Shown piece after piece: positions 17,095 through 25,793 of a stretch of 64,000 nt of DNA. Each line of letters begins with the position of its first letter. Positions within the stretch are counted from its first letter, which is position 1. The translations under genes were made by a program, and so were the position numbers. The DNA lies in NCBI GenBank assembly GCA_035519535.1, contig DATIWF010000074.1, forward strand, positions 1-64,000. The letters run 5' to 3'. The DNA comes from DATEGZ01 sp035519535. Lineage in GTDB: Bacteria; Acidobacteriota; Vicinamibacteria; Vicinamibacterales; SCN-69-37. The notes under the pieces are model-generated. The model was not told the DNA's origin and did no database searches. It was given only the letters and a program-made list of their open reading frames with translations.

Positions 17095-18141
17095 ATGCGT
17101 ACGTTCTTGCTCGTCCTCATCGTGTCATTGACGACGCCGCTGCTGTCTCAATCCGCGTCGATCTATCGCGTGACGCACACGTACGTTCTGGGCGGCGACG
17201 GCAGCTGGGACTACGTCGTGCCCGATCCGCCGAACCACCGGTTGTTCATCGCACGGCAGACGCGGGTGATGGTGGTCGATGAGGACACCGGCGCGCTGCT
17301 GGGCGAAGTGACGGGCATCAACGGGGCGCACGGGACGGCCATCGCGGCGGCGACGGGGCACGGATTCGCGACGTCTGGCAACGACCAATCGGTCGTCATG
17401 TTCGATCTGAAGACCTTCAAGGCGCTGGGCCGCATCCCGGCCGCCGAGGATGCCGACGCGATCGTGTTCGATCCGGCGTCGAATCGCGTGTTCACGCTGA
17501 ACGGCGATGCGCATTCGTCCACGGTGATCGAGCCTGGCGACGGCACGGTCATCACGAACATTGCGCTCGGCGGCAAGCCCGAGTACGGCGCGTCGGCGGG
17601 TGACGGCCACGTCTATGCGAACCTGACCGACACGAGCGAGGTCGTCGAGATCGACGCGAAGGCCGCGACGGTGACGCGCCGGTGGCCGACGGCGCCGTGC
17701 AAGCAACCCGTGTCCATGGCGCTCGACACCGCGCATCACCGCCTGTTCAGCGGCTGCCGCAGCGGCGTGATGGCCGTATCCGACTACCAGGCAGGCAGGC
17801 TGATCACGACGCTGCCCATCGGAACGGGCGTGGATGGGGCCGGCTACGACGCCGCGTCGGGCGATGCCTTCGCGTCGAATGCAGACGGCACGCTCACCGT
17901 GATCCATCAGGACTCCCCGGACCAATATCACGTCCTCGAAACGCTCCAGACGCCGCCCGGCTCCCGCAACATGGGGCTCGATCCGACCAACCATCGCGTG
18001 TTCGTCGTGTCGGCGAAGTTTGGCGAGCTGCCGGCGGGCGGGCGGGGCCGCGCGCCCGTGCTGCCGGGAACGTTCACGCTGATGGTGATTGAACGCGGCC
18101 GGGCCGGCGGGAACCTGCCCTCTGGTCGCCCGCCGCGGTGA
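17095..18141 (+). CDS. Secreted YncE-like beta-propeller protein
   Basis: A 348-residue protein with a signal peptide (MRTFLLVLIVSLTTPLLSQSA) and a seven-bladed YVTN/YncE-type propeller. Repeated blade patterns are RLFIARQTRVMVVDEDTG, HGFATSGNDQSVVMFDLKT, NRVFTLNGDAHSSTVIEP and HRLFSGCRSGVMAVSD. It is a paralogue of the gene at 48164-49219: both share VVHQ/VIHQDSPDQY near the C terminus and the same blade order. Likely periplasmic, ligand unknown. It starts 15 nt after the HdeD-like gene and overlaps the phosphatase gene by 4 nt, so it belongs to one operon from 14835 to 18782. Confidence 0.82.
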   Translation: MRTFLLVLIVSLTTPLLSQSASIYRVTHTYVLGGDGSWDYVVPDPPNHRLFIARQTRVMVVDEDTGALLGEVTGINGAHGTAIAAATGHGFATSGNDQSVVMFDLKTFKALGRIPAAEDADAIVFDPASNRVFTLNGDAHSSTVIEPGDGTVITNIALGGKPEYGASAGDGHVYANLTDTSEVVEIDAKAATVTRRWPTAPCKQPVSMALDTAHHRLFSGCRSGVMAVSDYQAGRLITTLPIGTGVDGAGYDAASGDAFASNADGTLTVIHQDSPDQYHVLETLQTPPGSRNMGLDPTNHRVFVVSAKFGELPAGGRGRAPVLPGTFTLMVIERGRAGGNLPSGRPPR

Positions 18142-18782
18142 CGCCGATACCCTCTCCAGTCGTGGAGGCTTCCCAGCCAGGTTCGCGCGCCCGCTGGCGC
18201 TGGCTCGCCGCCGGGGTGCTGGCGCTCGTCGCCCTCGTCGGCGCAAACGAGGTGCGCGATGCCTATGCGAGTGCCGACGAGAAACTCTCGCTTCGCGGCG
18301 TCGCCAATTTCGGCCGGCTGTCGGCGCACTTCTACCGCGGCGCGCAGCCCGCCGTCGAGGCGTATTCGTCGCTGAAGGCCATGGGCATCGACACGATCGT
18401 CCGGCTGAGCACGGGCGAGGAGTTCATCGCGGGCGAGCGCGAGCGCGTCGAGGCGCTCGGCATGCAGTTCGTGAGCCTGCCCTGGCGCGTGGCCGACGCG
18501 CCGACGCCGGATCAGATCGTCGCGTTTCTCACCCTGCTTCGCGATCACCCCGATCGCACCGTGTTCGTGCACTGCCGCGAGGGCGTCGATCGCACGGGCG
18601 TCATGGTCGCGCTCTACCGCGTGGCGCTCGATCACTGGCCGGTCGACCGCGCGCTCGCCGAGATGAAAGCGTTCCACTACCGCTACCTGCTGCACCCCCA
18701 CCTTCAGCAGTTCGTCGAGGATTTCTCCGCGCGGCTGACGACCGATCCGGCGCTGCACGGGCTCGCGGCCGGCGGCCAGTAG
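18138..18782 (+). CDS. Membrane-anchored dual-specificity/tyrosine phosphatase-like protein
   Basis: A 214-residue protein with an N-terminal membrane anchor (WRWLAAGVLALVALVGA) and a cysteine phosphatase domain. The P-loop is VHCREGVDRTGVM, the CX5R(S/T)G signature; the general-acid loop is probably LPWRVADAPTPD. The start FYRGAQPAVEAYSSLKAMGI resembles bacterial tyrosine phosphatases and the plant/fungal PFA-DSP group acting on phosphoproteins or inositol phosphates. A GTG start overlaps the stop of the propeller gene (GTGA). The active domain should face the periplasm if the anchor is an uncleaved signal. Confidence 0.82.
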   Translation: MTPIPSPVVEASQPGSRARWRWLAAGVLALVALVGANEVRDAYASADEKLSLRGVANFGRLSAHFYRGAQPAVEAYSSLKAMGIDTIVRLSTGEEFIAGERERVEALGMQFVSLPWRVADAPTPDQIVAFLTLLRDHPDRTVFVHCREGVDRTGVMVALYRVALDHWPVDRALAEMKAFHYRYLLHPHLQQFVEDFSARLTTDPALHGLAAGGQ

Positions 18783-18791
18783 CGCCGCGGT

Positions 18792-20576
18792 CTACTTGGC
18801 GTGACAGATCGCGAGTGATCCCGCTCGCGCGTGTGGATCGTACGAGTAGGTGTAGCAGCCGCGATCGGGATAGTAGGCCTCGAGCTGCCGGTTCTCTGCT
18901 CCGCGATCCAGCGCATACAGCACGGACGTGTCGAACGTCAGCCCGTTTCGGATGTAGTCGGTTGCGGGCATCGGCCGCGCCGTGCCGACCGGCGTCGTCA
19001 CGAACACGAGCGCGTGCTCGAGGTGCGCGGCGTCCACCTGGCGCGCGACGTCGAGCCGCTCGACGACGTCTTCGTGCCGCGTGCGCAGGTGATGGATCGC
19101 GACCGGCACGTGGGCGAGGAGGCCGACGAAGAAGAGATAGATCAACCGCCGGGCCAGACGCGTCCGGCCCGCAAACGGCGTGGTGCCAAAAAGAGCGGCC
19201 AGCGCGCCAATCACGAGCAGCGGGAATCCATCGAAGTAGAACCGCGGGCCGTACTGGTTGCCGCCGCGGTTGATGTACGGCAGCAGGCCGATGACGAGGC
19301 ACGCGAAGCCCGCGCCCACCGCGCCGAGCCGGCTCTTGAGCGGCGTCGTCCGCAGGAACAGCAGGTAGGCCAGGAGCAGCGCCGGCGGCGTCCACACGGT
19401 CAGATCCCACAGGTGCGCGACCATGAACTCCGGACCGCGGTGCCAGAAGCCGTGGTCGAACCACAGCTCGTCGTACTGCGAAACGCCGCCTTTGCCAAGG
19501 ACCAGCGCGTTGCCGGTCACCGCGCGGTTGAACACCAGCAGGAACGCGAGCGGCGGGACGGCGCCCGCGACGGCCCAGAGATACTCCGTCCGCCAGCGGC
19601 GCTCGCGCAGCAGGACGATCGTGAGCGGCAGCAGGCACAGCATCGGCGTGTAGTACCGGACGATGACCGCCATGCCGGCGAGAAACCCGGCCAGGGCCGC
19701 GCTCCAGGCGCTCCCGTCGGCCATGCGCAGCATCGCGAGCATCGCGCCGACGACGAAGAAGGCGCAGGCGGTGTGGGAGAAGAACGACGCGCCCGTCATC
19801 AGGAAGTAGCTCGACCAGGCGAGCGTCAGCGACGTCAGCGCCGCCGTCGCCCCATCCGCTGTCACGCGACGCGTGAGAAAGAAAACCACGACGAACAAGC
19901 CGCCGGACAGCAGCGGGTTGATCGCCCAGGCCGGCAGGCCGAGGCGCGCGGCGACGGCGATCACGGCGGGGAAGCCGGGCGGGAAGACGCTGAAGAGGTG
20001 GCCGTTGCGTGCGATCACGTGGCTGGTCGCGAAGAATGCCTGCAGCGGATGCGGTGTGTTCGAGAATCGCCCCGCGAGGAAGGTGTCCGCCTGATAGAGG
20101 TAGCAGTACTCGTCGCCCGAGTTCGGGAAGTGGAGAAGCACGAGCCACCCGATGAGCGACGTGACTGCGGCGACCAGGACGAAACCGCACGACAGAAAGA
20201 GCATCGGGCGGTCGGCGCACGCGCGGCCGAATCGCAGGCACGCCGCGTGGAGCCGGGCCGTCGCGGACTCCAGCGCCGGCGCGGCCGCCAGCGTCACCGC
20301 GAGGCCGAGCCAGACGAGCTGGAACGCCAGCCAGATGGCGTCGGCGCGATCGAGATACTCCGCCAGCGCATGCGGGCCGGGCGTCTGGATCAGGTTGTAG
20401 AGAAACGGGCCCCGCGGGTGCGCGACCTGGTCGGCGACGAAGGCGTGACCACGCCACCAGTACAGCAGCTGCAGGCCCGCCGCCGCGGCAAGCATCAGCG
20501 CGAGCCGGCGGACGAGGCGAGTCGGGCGTGAGCTCTCGACCGGGTCGGACGGCACGTGGTGACGCTCGATCGGCAT
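18792..20576 (-). CDS. Polytopic membrane glycosyltransferase-like protein (GT39/ArnT-type architecture)
   Basis: A 594-residue membrane protein with about 11-12 hydrophobic helices and a short C-terminal periplasmic domain. The segment HFPNSGDEYCYLYQADTFLAGR follows the first long helix; an acidic residue at this place (D-E) is typical of lipid-phosphate-sugar-using GT-C enzymes. The next loop, HSLFSVFPPGFPAV-like, is also typical. This suggests transfer of a sugar from a polyprenyl-phosphate donor to a protein or lipid, but donor and acceptor are not known. The start was set at the ATG at 20576 (MPIERHHVP); the frame is open upstream to 20681 but that part is basic and unlike the family. 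It converges with the phosphatase gene, 9 nt apart. Confidence 0.72.
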   Translation of the reverse strand: MPIERHHVPSDPVESSRPTRLVRRLALMLAAAAGLQLLYWWRGHAFVADQVAHPRGPFLYNLIQTPGPHALAEYLDRADAIWLAFQLVWLGLAVTLAAAPALESATARLHAACLRFGRACADRPMLFLSCGFVLVAAVTSLIGWLVLLHFPNSGDEYCYLYQADTFLAGRFSNTPHPLQAFFATSHVIARNGHLFSVFPPGFPAVIAVAARLGLPAWAINPLLSGGLFVVVFFLTRRVTADGATAALTSLTLAWSSYFLMTGASFFSHTACAFFVVGAMLAMLRMADGSAWSAALAGFLAGMAVIVRYYTPMLCLLPLTIVLLRERRWRTEYLWAVAGAVPPLAFLLVFNRAVTGNALVLGKGGVSQYDELWFDHGFWHRGPEFMVAHLWDLTVWTPPALLLAYLLFLRTTPLKSRLGAVGAGFACLVIGLLPYINRGGNQYGPRFYFDGFPLLVIGALAALFGTTPFAGRTRLARRLIYLFFVGLLAHVPVAIHHLRTRHEDVVERLDVARQVDAAHLEHALVFVTTPVGTARPMPATDYIRNGLTFDTSVLYALDRGAENRQLEAYYPDRGCYTYSYDPHARAGSLAICHAK

Positions 20577-20712
20577 TGTAGCGCGCGTGTGACGCCGCGC
20601 CGCGAACCGGCGTCGGCCGGCGCGCCTCGTTCGTTCGTCTAATTGCGCGGGCTCCCTGGACGAAGTACGTACCTTAGCCACTCGAGAACGGTGTCGTTAC
20701 AAGGAGGTTGCA

Positions 20713-21576
20713 ATGGCCCAGGGTGTCGCGAATGGCGTCCGCGAAGATCGTTTTCAGACGAACAGCGGCCTCAACATCTTCTATCGCGCGTGGCGTCCCG
20801 ACGGCCAGGCCCGCGGCGTCGTCGTCATCGTGCCCGGCTTCAACTCGCACAGCGGGTACTACGGCTGGGTGGCCGATCAGCTGCGGGGCGACGGCTTCGC
20901 GGTGTACGCGGTCGATCTTCGCGGCCGCGGCAGGTCGGACGGCGAGCGGTTCTACGTCGAGAAGTTCCAGGACTACGTCGACGACGTCTCGCAGCTCGTC
21001 ACGATCGCGAAGTCGCGCGAGCCGGGCCTGCCCGTGTTCCTGCTCGGCCACAGCGCGGGCGGCGTCGTCGCGTGCCTGTACACCATCGAGCATCAGGCCG
21101 AGCTCGCAGGGCTCGTCTGCGAAAGCTTTGCGTTCCAGGTGCCGGCGCCGGATTTCGCGATCGCGGTGCTGAGCGGCCTCAGCCACATCGCGCCGCACGC
21201 GCACGTGCTCCCGCTCAAGAACGCGGACTTCTCGCGCGATCCCAAGGTCGTGCAGACGATGAACGAGGACCCGCTCATCGCCCACGAGACGCAGCCCACC
21301 AGGACGATTGCCGAGATGGTCCGCGCCGACGAGCGGCTGAAGCAGAGCTTCCCGACGTTCACGCTGCCGCTGCTCATCATCCACGGCACGGCGGACAAGG
21401 CCACGAAACCGGCCGGCAGCCAGATCTTCTACGATTCGGCGTCGTCCAGGGACAAGACGCTGAAATTCTACGAGGGGTACTTCCACGATCCGTTGAACGA
21501 CGTCGGCAAGGAGGCGGTCATGGCGGACGTGAAGAGCTGGATCGGCGCGCGCGTGGGAGCCAGGCGGCAGCCCTAG
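20713..21576 (+). CDS. Alpha/beta hydrolase, monoacylglycerol lipase/lysophospholipase-like
   Basis: A 287-residue single-domain hydrolase. The pattern is classic Hydrolase_4: RGVVVIVPGFNSHSGYYGWV, then VDLRGRGRSDGERFYV, the nucleophile elbow GHSAGG, the acid in LLIIHGTADKATKP and the catalytic His in YEGYFHDPLND. AAGGAGG lies directly upstream with good spacing. No signal peptide, so it is cytoplasmic. It should hydrolyse monoacylglycerols or lysophospholipids. The 3' end overlaps the convergent reductase gene by 4 nt. Confidence 0.88.
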   Translation: MAQGVANGVREDRFQTNSGLNIFYRAWRPDGQARGVVVIVPGFNSHSGYYGWVADQLRGDGFAVYAVDLRGRGRSDGERFYVEKFQDYVDDVSQLVTIAKSREPGLPVFLLGHSAGGVVACLYTIEHQAELAGLVCESFAFQVPAPDFAIAVLSGLSHIAPHAHVLPLKNADFSRDPKVVQTMNEDPLIAHETQPTRTIAEMVRADERLKQSFPTFTLPLLIIHGTADKATKPAGSQIFYDSASSRDKTLKFYEGYFHDPLNDVGKEAVMADVKSWIGARVGARRQP

Positions 21577-23084
21577 CCGCGCTCCATCGCCGCTTCGGCC
21601 TGAAGGCTCTCGCGGTCGCGTGAGACGGTCGCCACCGCCTGCCGGCGGCCGTCCCGCCAGAACGTCGCGGCGAAGTTCCGCGCGTCCGGCGAGCCGTCGA
21701 TGTCGATCCGGTCCCACGTCTCGGCATGGCCGGTGTACCGGATCGTGACGTCGTAGTGCTGGCTCCAGAAGAAGGGCACCGCATCGAAGGGCTCGGCCGC
21801 GCCGAGGATGTTGCGCGCCGCCACCTGGCCCTGGCGCTCGGCGACGACCCAGTGCTCGATTCTCCGGCGCTCGCCCGATCGCCGATCGAGCCAGCGCGCG
21901 GCATCTCCGGCGGCGAAGATCCCGCGCGCGCTCGTCTCCAGGAACTCGTTGACGGCGATGCCGCGATCGACCGCGAGGCCGGATGTCGCGGCCAGCTCCA
22001 CGGCGGGCCGGACGCCCACGCCCATCACGATGACGTCGACGTCGCTCACACGGCTTCCGCCGCTGAGTACGACGGTGCGGCCGTCGATGCGCGCGACGGT
22101 CTCGCCGAGGTGGAAGACGACGCCTTTGGCTTCGTGGAGGCTCTGGACGAAGCGGCCGATGTCGCGGCCGAGCATCCGCTCGAGCGGCGCGGACTCCGGC
22201 GCCACGACGTCCACGGCGATGCCGCGGATGCGCAGGGATGCCGCGACCTCGAGGCCGATGAAACTCGCGCCGACGACGACGCTGCGCCGGGCCGAGGCGA
22301 GCTCCGCGATGATCGCGCGGCTGTCGGAGAACGAGCGCAGGTAGTGCACGTGCGGCGCGTCGGCGCCTGGAATCGGCAGCCGCACCGGGTCCGCGCCCGT
22401 CGCGATCAGGAGCGCGCCGAACGGCTGGCGCACGCCGTTCTCGAGCACGACCTCGCGGGCGCCGACGTCGATCGACACGGCCCGGGTGTTGAGCCGGAGG
22501 TCGATCCGGTGCTCCGCGTAGAACTCCGGCGGCCGCAGCGGAATCCAGTCTTCCGAGGCTTCGCCCGAGAGGTACTCCTTCGACAGGTTGGGCCGGTCGC
22601 ACGGCGCCGAATCGTCGGCGCTGATCATCGCGATCGATCCCGCGTAGCCCTCACGGCGCAGCATCTCGGCCGCCGCGAGGCCGGCCGCGCCGCCGCCGAC
22701 GATGACGACGGACTCCGGCGCGCCGGTCTTCGCCCGCTTCGCCGCCCGTCCGCGCTTCCCGGTGACCACGACCAGATCGCCGCGCCGCTCGACCGTCCAG
22801 CACGCGATCGGATCGAGGGCCGGCGGACGGAGGTCTTCGCCGGAACGGAGGCTGAAGCAGGCGTGATGGAGCGGGCAGCGGATCGTGTCGCCGACCACGA
22901 GCCCGTCCGCGAGCGGTCCGTGGTAGTGCGTGCAGTGCGCGCCAACGGCGAAGAACTCCTCGCCGCTCCGCACGAGCAGCACCTCATCGTCGCCGACGTG
23001 ACCGAGCAGACGATCACCATCGGCCAGCCGGCCGGCCGGGATGCCTGCCCGAAGATCAGGAGTGTCTGCGCCGCCTCCAGCCAT
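21573..23084 (-). CDS. Rieske-domain NAD(P)H:ferredoxin reductase (apoptosis-inducing-factor-like)
   Basis: A 503-residue fusion. The N-terminal Rieske domain (about 10-105) has CTHYHG and CPLHHACF, the C-x-H/C-x2-H ligands of a [2Fe-2S] cluster. A linker rich in Lys/Arg leads to a pyridine nucleotide-disulfide oxidoreductase fold with FAD motif VVIVGGGAAGLAAAEMLRR, NAD motif VVVGASFIGLEVAASLR and the second FAD motif GIFAAGDAAR. A reductase C-terminal domain follows (WSQHYDVTIRYTGHAE). This layout is that of AIFM3/NirD-like reductases that move electrons from NAD(P)H to a Rieske or ferredoxin partner. The ATG at 23084 has a weak GAG upstream. It stands alone, without an oxygenase nearby. Confidence 0.88.
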   Translation of the reverse strand: MAGGGADTPDLRAGIPAGRLADGDRLLGHVGDDEVLLVRSGEEFFAVGAHCTHYHGPLADGLVVGDTIRCPLHHACFSLRSGEDLRPPALDPIACWTVERRGDLVVVTGKRGRAAKRAKTGAPESVVIVGGGAAGLAAAEMLRREGYAGSIAMISADDSAPCDRPNLSKEYLSGEASEDWIPLRPPEFYAEHRIDLRLNTRAVSIDVGAREVVLENGVRQPFGALLIATGADPVRLPIPGADAPHVHYLRSFSDSRAIIAELASARRSVVVGASFIGLEVAASLRIRGIAVDVVAPESAPLERMLGRDIGRFVQSLHEAKGVVFHLGETVARIDGRTVVLSGGSRVSDVDVIVMGVGVRPAVELAATSGLAVDRGIAVNEFLETSARGIFAAGDAARWLDRRSGERRRIEHWVVAERQGQVAARNILGAAEPFDAVPFFWSQHYDVTIRYTGHAETWDRIDIDGSPDARNFAATFWRDGRRQAVATVSRDRESLQAEAAMERG

Positions 23085-23183
23085 TGCCCACTCAATATCA
23101 CAACGGCGGCGGTGGGCGCATGACGACCTAGGACGAAGGCCGGTGTGCGGAATAATAGAACAGGCCCCTCTGAAGGTGCTGCG

Positions 23184-23591
23184 ATGTCCCCTGACCGAGA
23201 GCGGAGAGACGACGACAAGCTGGACGAGACGATCGACGAGACCTTTCCCGCGAGCGACCCGCCGGCGAACACCGTGGAGACCGGCGTGCGGATCGGGGAA
23301 GTGCCGCCCGCACCGGTGCCTCCGATCACCGACAACGCCGGGCGGAGCCGCCTCGAGCTGACGGTCGACGGACAGACGGCGTTTCTCGACTACCGGCGGG
23401 CGCGCGACACATTCAGCATCATTCACACCGAAGTTCCGCCCGAGCTCCGGGGCCGGCGCCTTGGCGACGCGCTGGTCGAGGCCGCACTGCGCCAGGGGCG
23501 GTCCGAGGGCCTGCGGATCGTCATCGTCTGTCCGTTCGCCCGCGCGTATCTGCGCCGGCATCCGCCTTTTCCGGACCGACGCCACCTTTAG
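23184..23591 (+). CDS. GNAT-like N-acetyltransferase with N-terminal DETFPASDPP motif
   Basis: A 135-residue protein in two parts. The first about 35 residues hold DKLDETIDETFPASDPPAN, a short acidic/proline motif found at the N terminus of several unrelated bacterial proteins. The rest is a small YjdJ-type GNAT fold (RLELTVDGQTAFLDYR, FSIIHTEVPPELRGRRLGDA with the acetyl-CoA pyrophosphate loop, then EGLRIVIVCPFARAYLRRHP). An ATG at 23184 follows GAAGG. Substrate not known. Confidence 0.8.
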   Translation: MSPDRERRDDDKLDETIDETFPASDPPANTVETGVRIGEVPPAPVPPITDNAGRSRLELTVDGQTAFLDYRRARDTFSIIHTEVPPELRGRRLGDALVEAALRQGRSEGLRIVIVCPFARAYLRRHPPFPDRRHL

Positions 23592-23743
23592 TCTGCTTCT
23601 GCGTGGAGTCCATCGGCCGGTCCGGACCAGTTTCCTGCCTCTTGCTGTGGCACCGAACTTGCTTTTTCCGGGCAACCCACTTGGCCGCCCGGTCAGGTGC
23701 GGCGCTGCCGAAGATGGCTCTCGGCGTACTGGAGGCGTTGGCC

Positions 23744-24376
23744 ATGATGAAGCGCGTCGTCCTTTGTGCGGTGATGTCGTTGATTCCGGCAATCGCGTCG
23801 GCGACCACGATCACGATCGACAACTTCGAGCACGGCAACCTCAACGCATGGACCGGCGGATCCAACGGCCAGATCGCGGCCGATCCGCTGAACGCCGCCA
23901 ATCACGTGCTGAACTTCAACGCGCTCGGCGACGGCGGCAACATCTGGACGCTGACGACGTACGCGGCGACAGGAAATGACTGGTGGTTCTCTTTCGATTA
24001 CCTTGGCTATCCAGCCACCGGCAACACGGGCGGCTTCATCGGATGGGACATCGATACGGCTTACGCCACCGGTGAACGGTGGCTGGCCGGAACGTCGGCA
24101 TTGGGTGGTCCGGACATTCTGCTGATTGATGACGGCGCGTGGCATCACTACGTGATTCACCTCACGCGCTCCGGCCCAACACCGAATCTACCCGCGCAGG
24201 CGGTGTATTTCAAAGCAGAAGACTGGGTCCGTGCCGACGCAATCGTGGGCAACGCGTACTTCGACAACATCGCGATTACCGACGTCAATCCGAACGCGGC
24301 CGTGCCCGAGCCCACGTCGGTCGCCCTGCTCGCCACCGGCCTCACATCGCTCCTCGTGCGACGGTTTCGCAGATAG
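23744..24376 (+). CDS. PEP-CTERM sorting-domain protein
   Basis: A 210-residue secreted protein. Signal peptide MMKRVVLCAVMSLIPAIASA, a beta-rich middle (TITIDNFEHGNLNAW, then DNIAITDVNPN, looking like a carbohydrate-binding jelly roll) and the C-terminal sorting tail VPEPTSVALLATGLTSL followed by VRRFRR. That tail is the PEP-CTERM signal cut by exosortase. GGAGG lies 8 nt before the ATG at 23744. The exosortase gene itself is not in the window. The product should be anchored or exported in an exopolysaccharide-linked process. Confidence 0.85.
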   Translation: MMKRVVLCAVMSLIPAIASATTITIDNFEHGNLNAWTGGSNGQIAADPLNAANHVLNFNALGDGGNIWTLTTYAATGNDWWFSFDYLGYPATGNTGGFIGWDIDTAYATGERWLAGTSALGGPDILLIDDGAWHHYVIHLTRSGPTPNLPAQAVYFKAEDWVRADAIVGNAYFDNIAITDVNPNAAVPEPTSVALLATGLTSLLVRRFRR

Positions 24377-24593
24377 CACCCGCTCGCCGTGGGCACGTCC
24401 GCTGATCCGCCCTCGTGGCGACAGCGCCCGGGAGGCGGACCAGGTTCCGGTCGCGGGGCAGGCGCCTCCCCGTCCTCGACACGCGGTCGTCACGCTGGCC
24501 TGACACACTCTTGCCACTCTCAGCGGTCCGTGTCGCTTCCTCCCAGCGAAGCGGCCTTCGAAGCTGTGCGTTCGAGGCAGGCAGGAGGTCGCC

Positions 24594-25793
24594 GTGGCTG
24601 TGCGTGTCGCCGTCTTCACCGACAACGACTTCGACAAGGTCAACGGCGTGACCACCACGCTCAAGGCGGTGCTGCAGTTCAGCGAGTGTGCGGCGCCGCG
24701 GGTGTACACGGCCTCGGATCTCGGCGCCGAGAGCGATCGGTACCTCGCCGTCTCGGCCAGGGGCGTGGGGCTCCCGTGGTATCGGGAAATGCGCATCTAC
24801 TGGCCGCCGCTGCGCACGTTCGCGCGGGCGCTCCGCAGGGACCGGATCCAGGTGGTCCACGTCACCACGCCCGGTCCGGTGGGACTGGCGGGCCGATGGC
24901 TCGCCGAGCGCCTTCGCCTGCCGCTCGTCGGAAGCTACCACACGCACCTCGGCGACTACGCCGCGACGTTCAGCGGATCGCGCCGGCTCGGCGGCGTGCT
25001 GGAGCGCTACATGCGTTGGTGCTACGCGCCGTGCGATCCGATCCTGGTGCCGTCAGAGGCGGCGCGCGAGGTACTCGCCAGCCGGGGCTACGTGCGCGAG
25101 CGGCTGCAGATTTGGAGCCGCGGCGTGGACGTGACGCGGTTCTCGCCAGAGCGGGCGTCAGCGGAATTGCGCCGGGCCTGGCGCGCTGACGACCGCCGGC
25201 CGGCGATTCTCTACGCCGGCCGTTTGTCGCGCGAAAAGGGACTGGATCTCGTCGGGCCGCTGCAACGCGAGCTCGCTCGACGAGGCGTCGCCCATCAATT
25301 TGTGTTTGCGGGCGATGGTCCGATGCGGTCGGAGCTCGAAGCGGTGTGTCCCGACGGCGTGTTCCTCGGATCGCTGTCGCACGACCGCGTGGCGGTGGCC
25401 ATGGCGTCGAGCGACCTGCTGTTCTTTCCGAGCACGACGGACACGCTCGGCAACGTCGTGCTCGAGGCACAGGCCTCGGGCCTCCCGGTGGTGGTCTCGG
25501 ATGTGGGCGGGCCGCAACAGCAGATGATTCGGCGCGCGACGGGCGTGGTGTGCCGGGCAGGCGACGTCGCGGCCTTCGCCAATGCGCTCGCCATGCTTCT
25601 CCGGACGCCCGATCGACGCAGGGAGATGGGACGGCAGGCGAGACGATACGCGGAGACCCGGGGCTGGCCGCGCGCGCTCGCGCCGCTGACGGCCGCCTGG
25701 CGCGCGGCGGCCGCACGAGCGGCTGCGGCCTACACCGGCGCGGCCAGTTCGGCGGGCGTGCTCGTCGCCTCGCCGCGCCAGAACTCCAGATAG
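24594..25793 (+). CDS. GT4-family glycosyltransferase
   Basis: A 399-residue GT-B enzyme. The N-terminal Rossmann half starts RVAVFTDNDFDKVNGVTTTL and has VHVTTPGPVGLAGR; the C-terminal half has ILYAGRLSREKGLDLV and the donor-site motif FPSTTDTLGNVVLEAQASGL. These resemble GDP-mannose-dependent alpha-mannosyltransferases of the PimB/MgtA group, though donor and acceptor are inference. GTG at 24594 follows AGGAGG. Its last 64 nt overlap the end of the convergent PHP-glycosyltransferase gene, to whose C-terminal half it is clearly related. Confidence 0.87.
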   Translation: MAVRVAVFTDNDFDKVNGVTTTLKAVLQFSECAAPRVYTASDLGAESDRYLAVSARGVGLPWYREMRIYWPPLRTFARALRRDRIQVVHVTTPGPVGLAGRWLAERLRLPLVGSYHTHLGDYAATFSGSRRLGGVLERYMRWCYAPCDPILVPSEAAREVLASRGYVRERLQIWSRGVDVTRFSPERASAELRRAWRADDRRPAILYAGRLSREKGLDLVGPLQRELARRGVAHQFVFAGDGPMRSELEAVCPDGVFLGSLSHDRVAVAMASSDLLFFPSTTDTLGNVVLEAQASGLPVVVSDVGGPQQQMIRRATGVVCRAGDVAAFANALAMLLRTPDRRREMGRQARRYAETRGWPRALAPLTAAWRAAAARAAAAYTGAASSAGVLVASPRQNSR

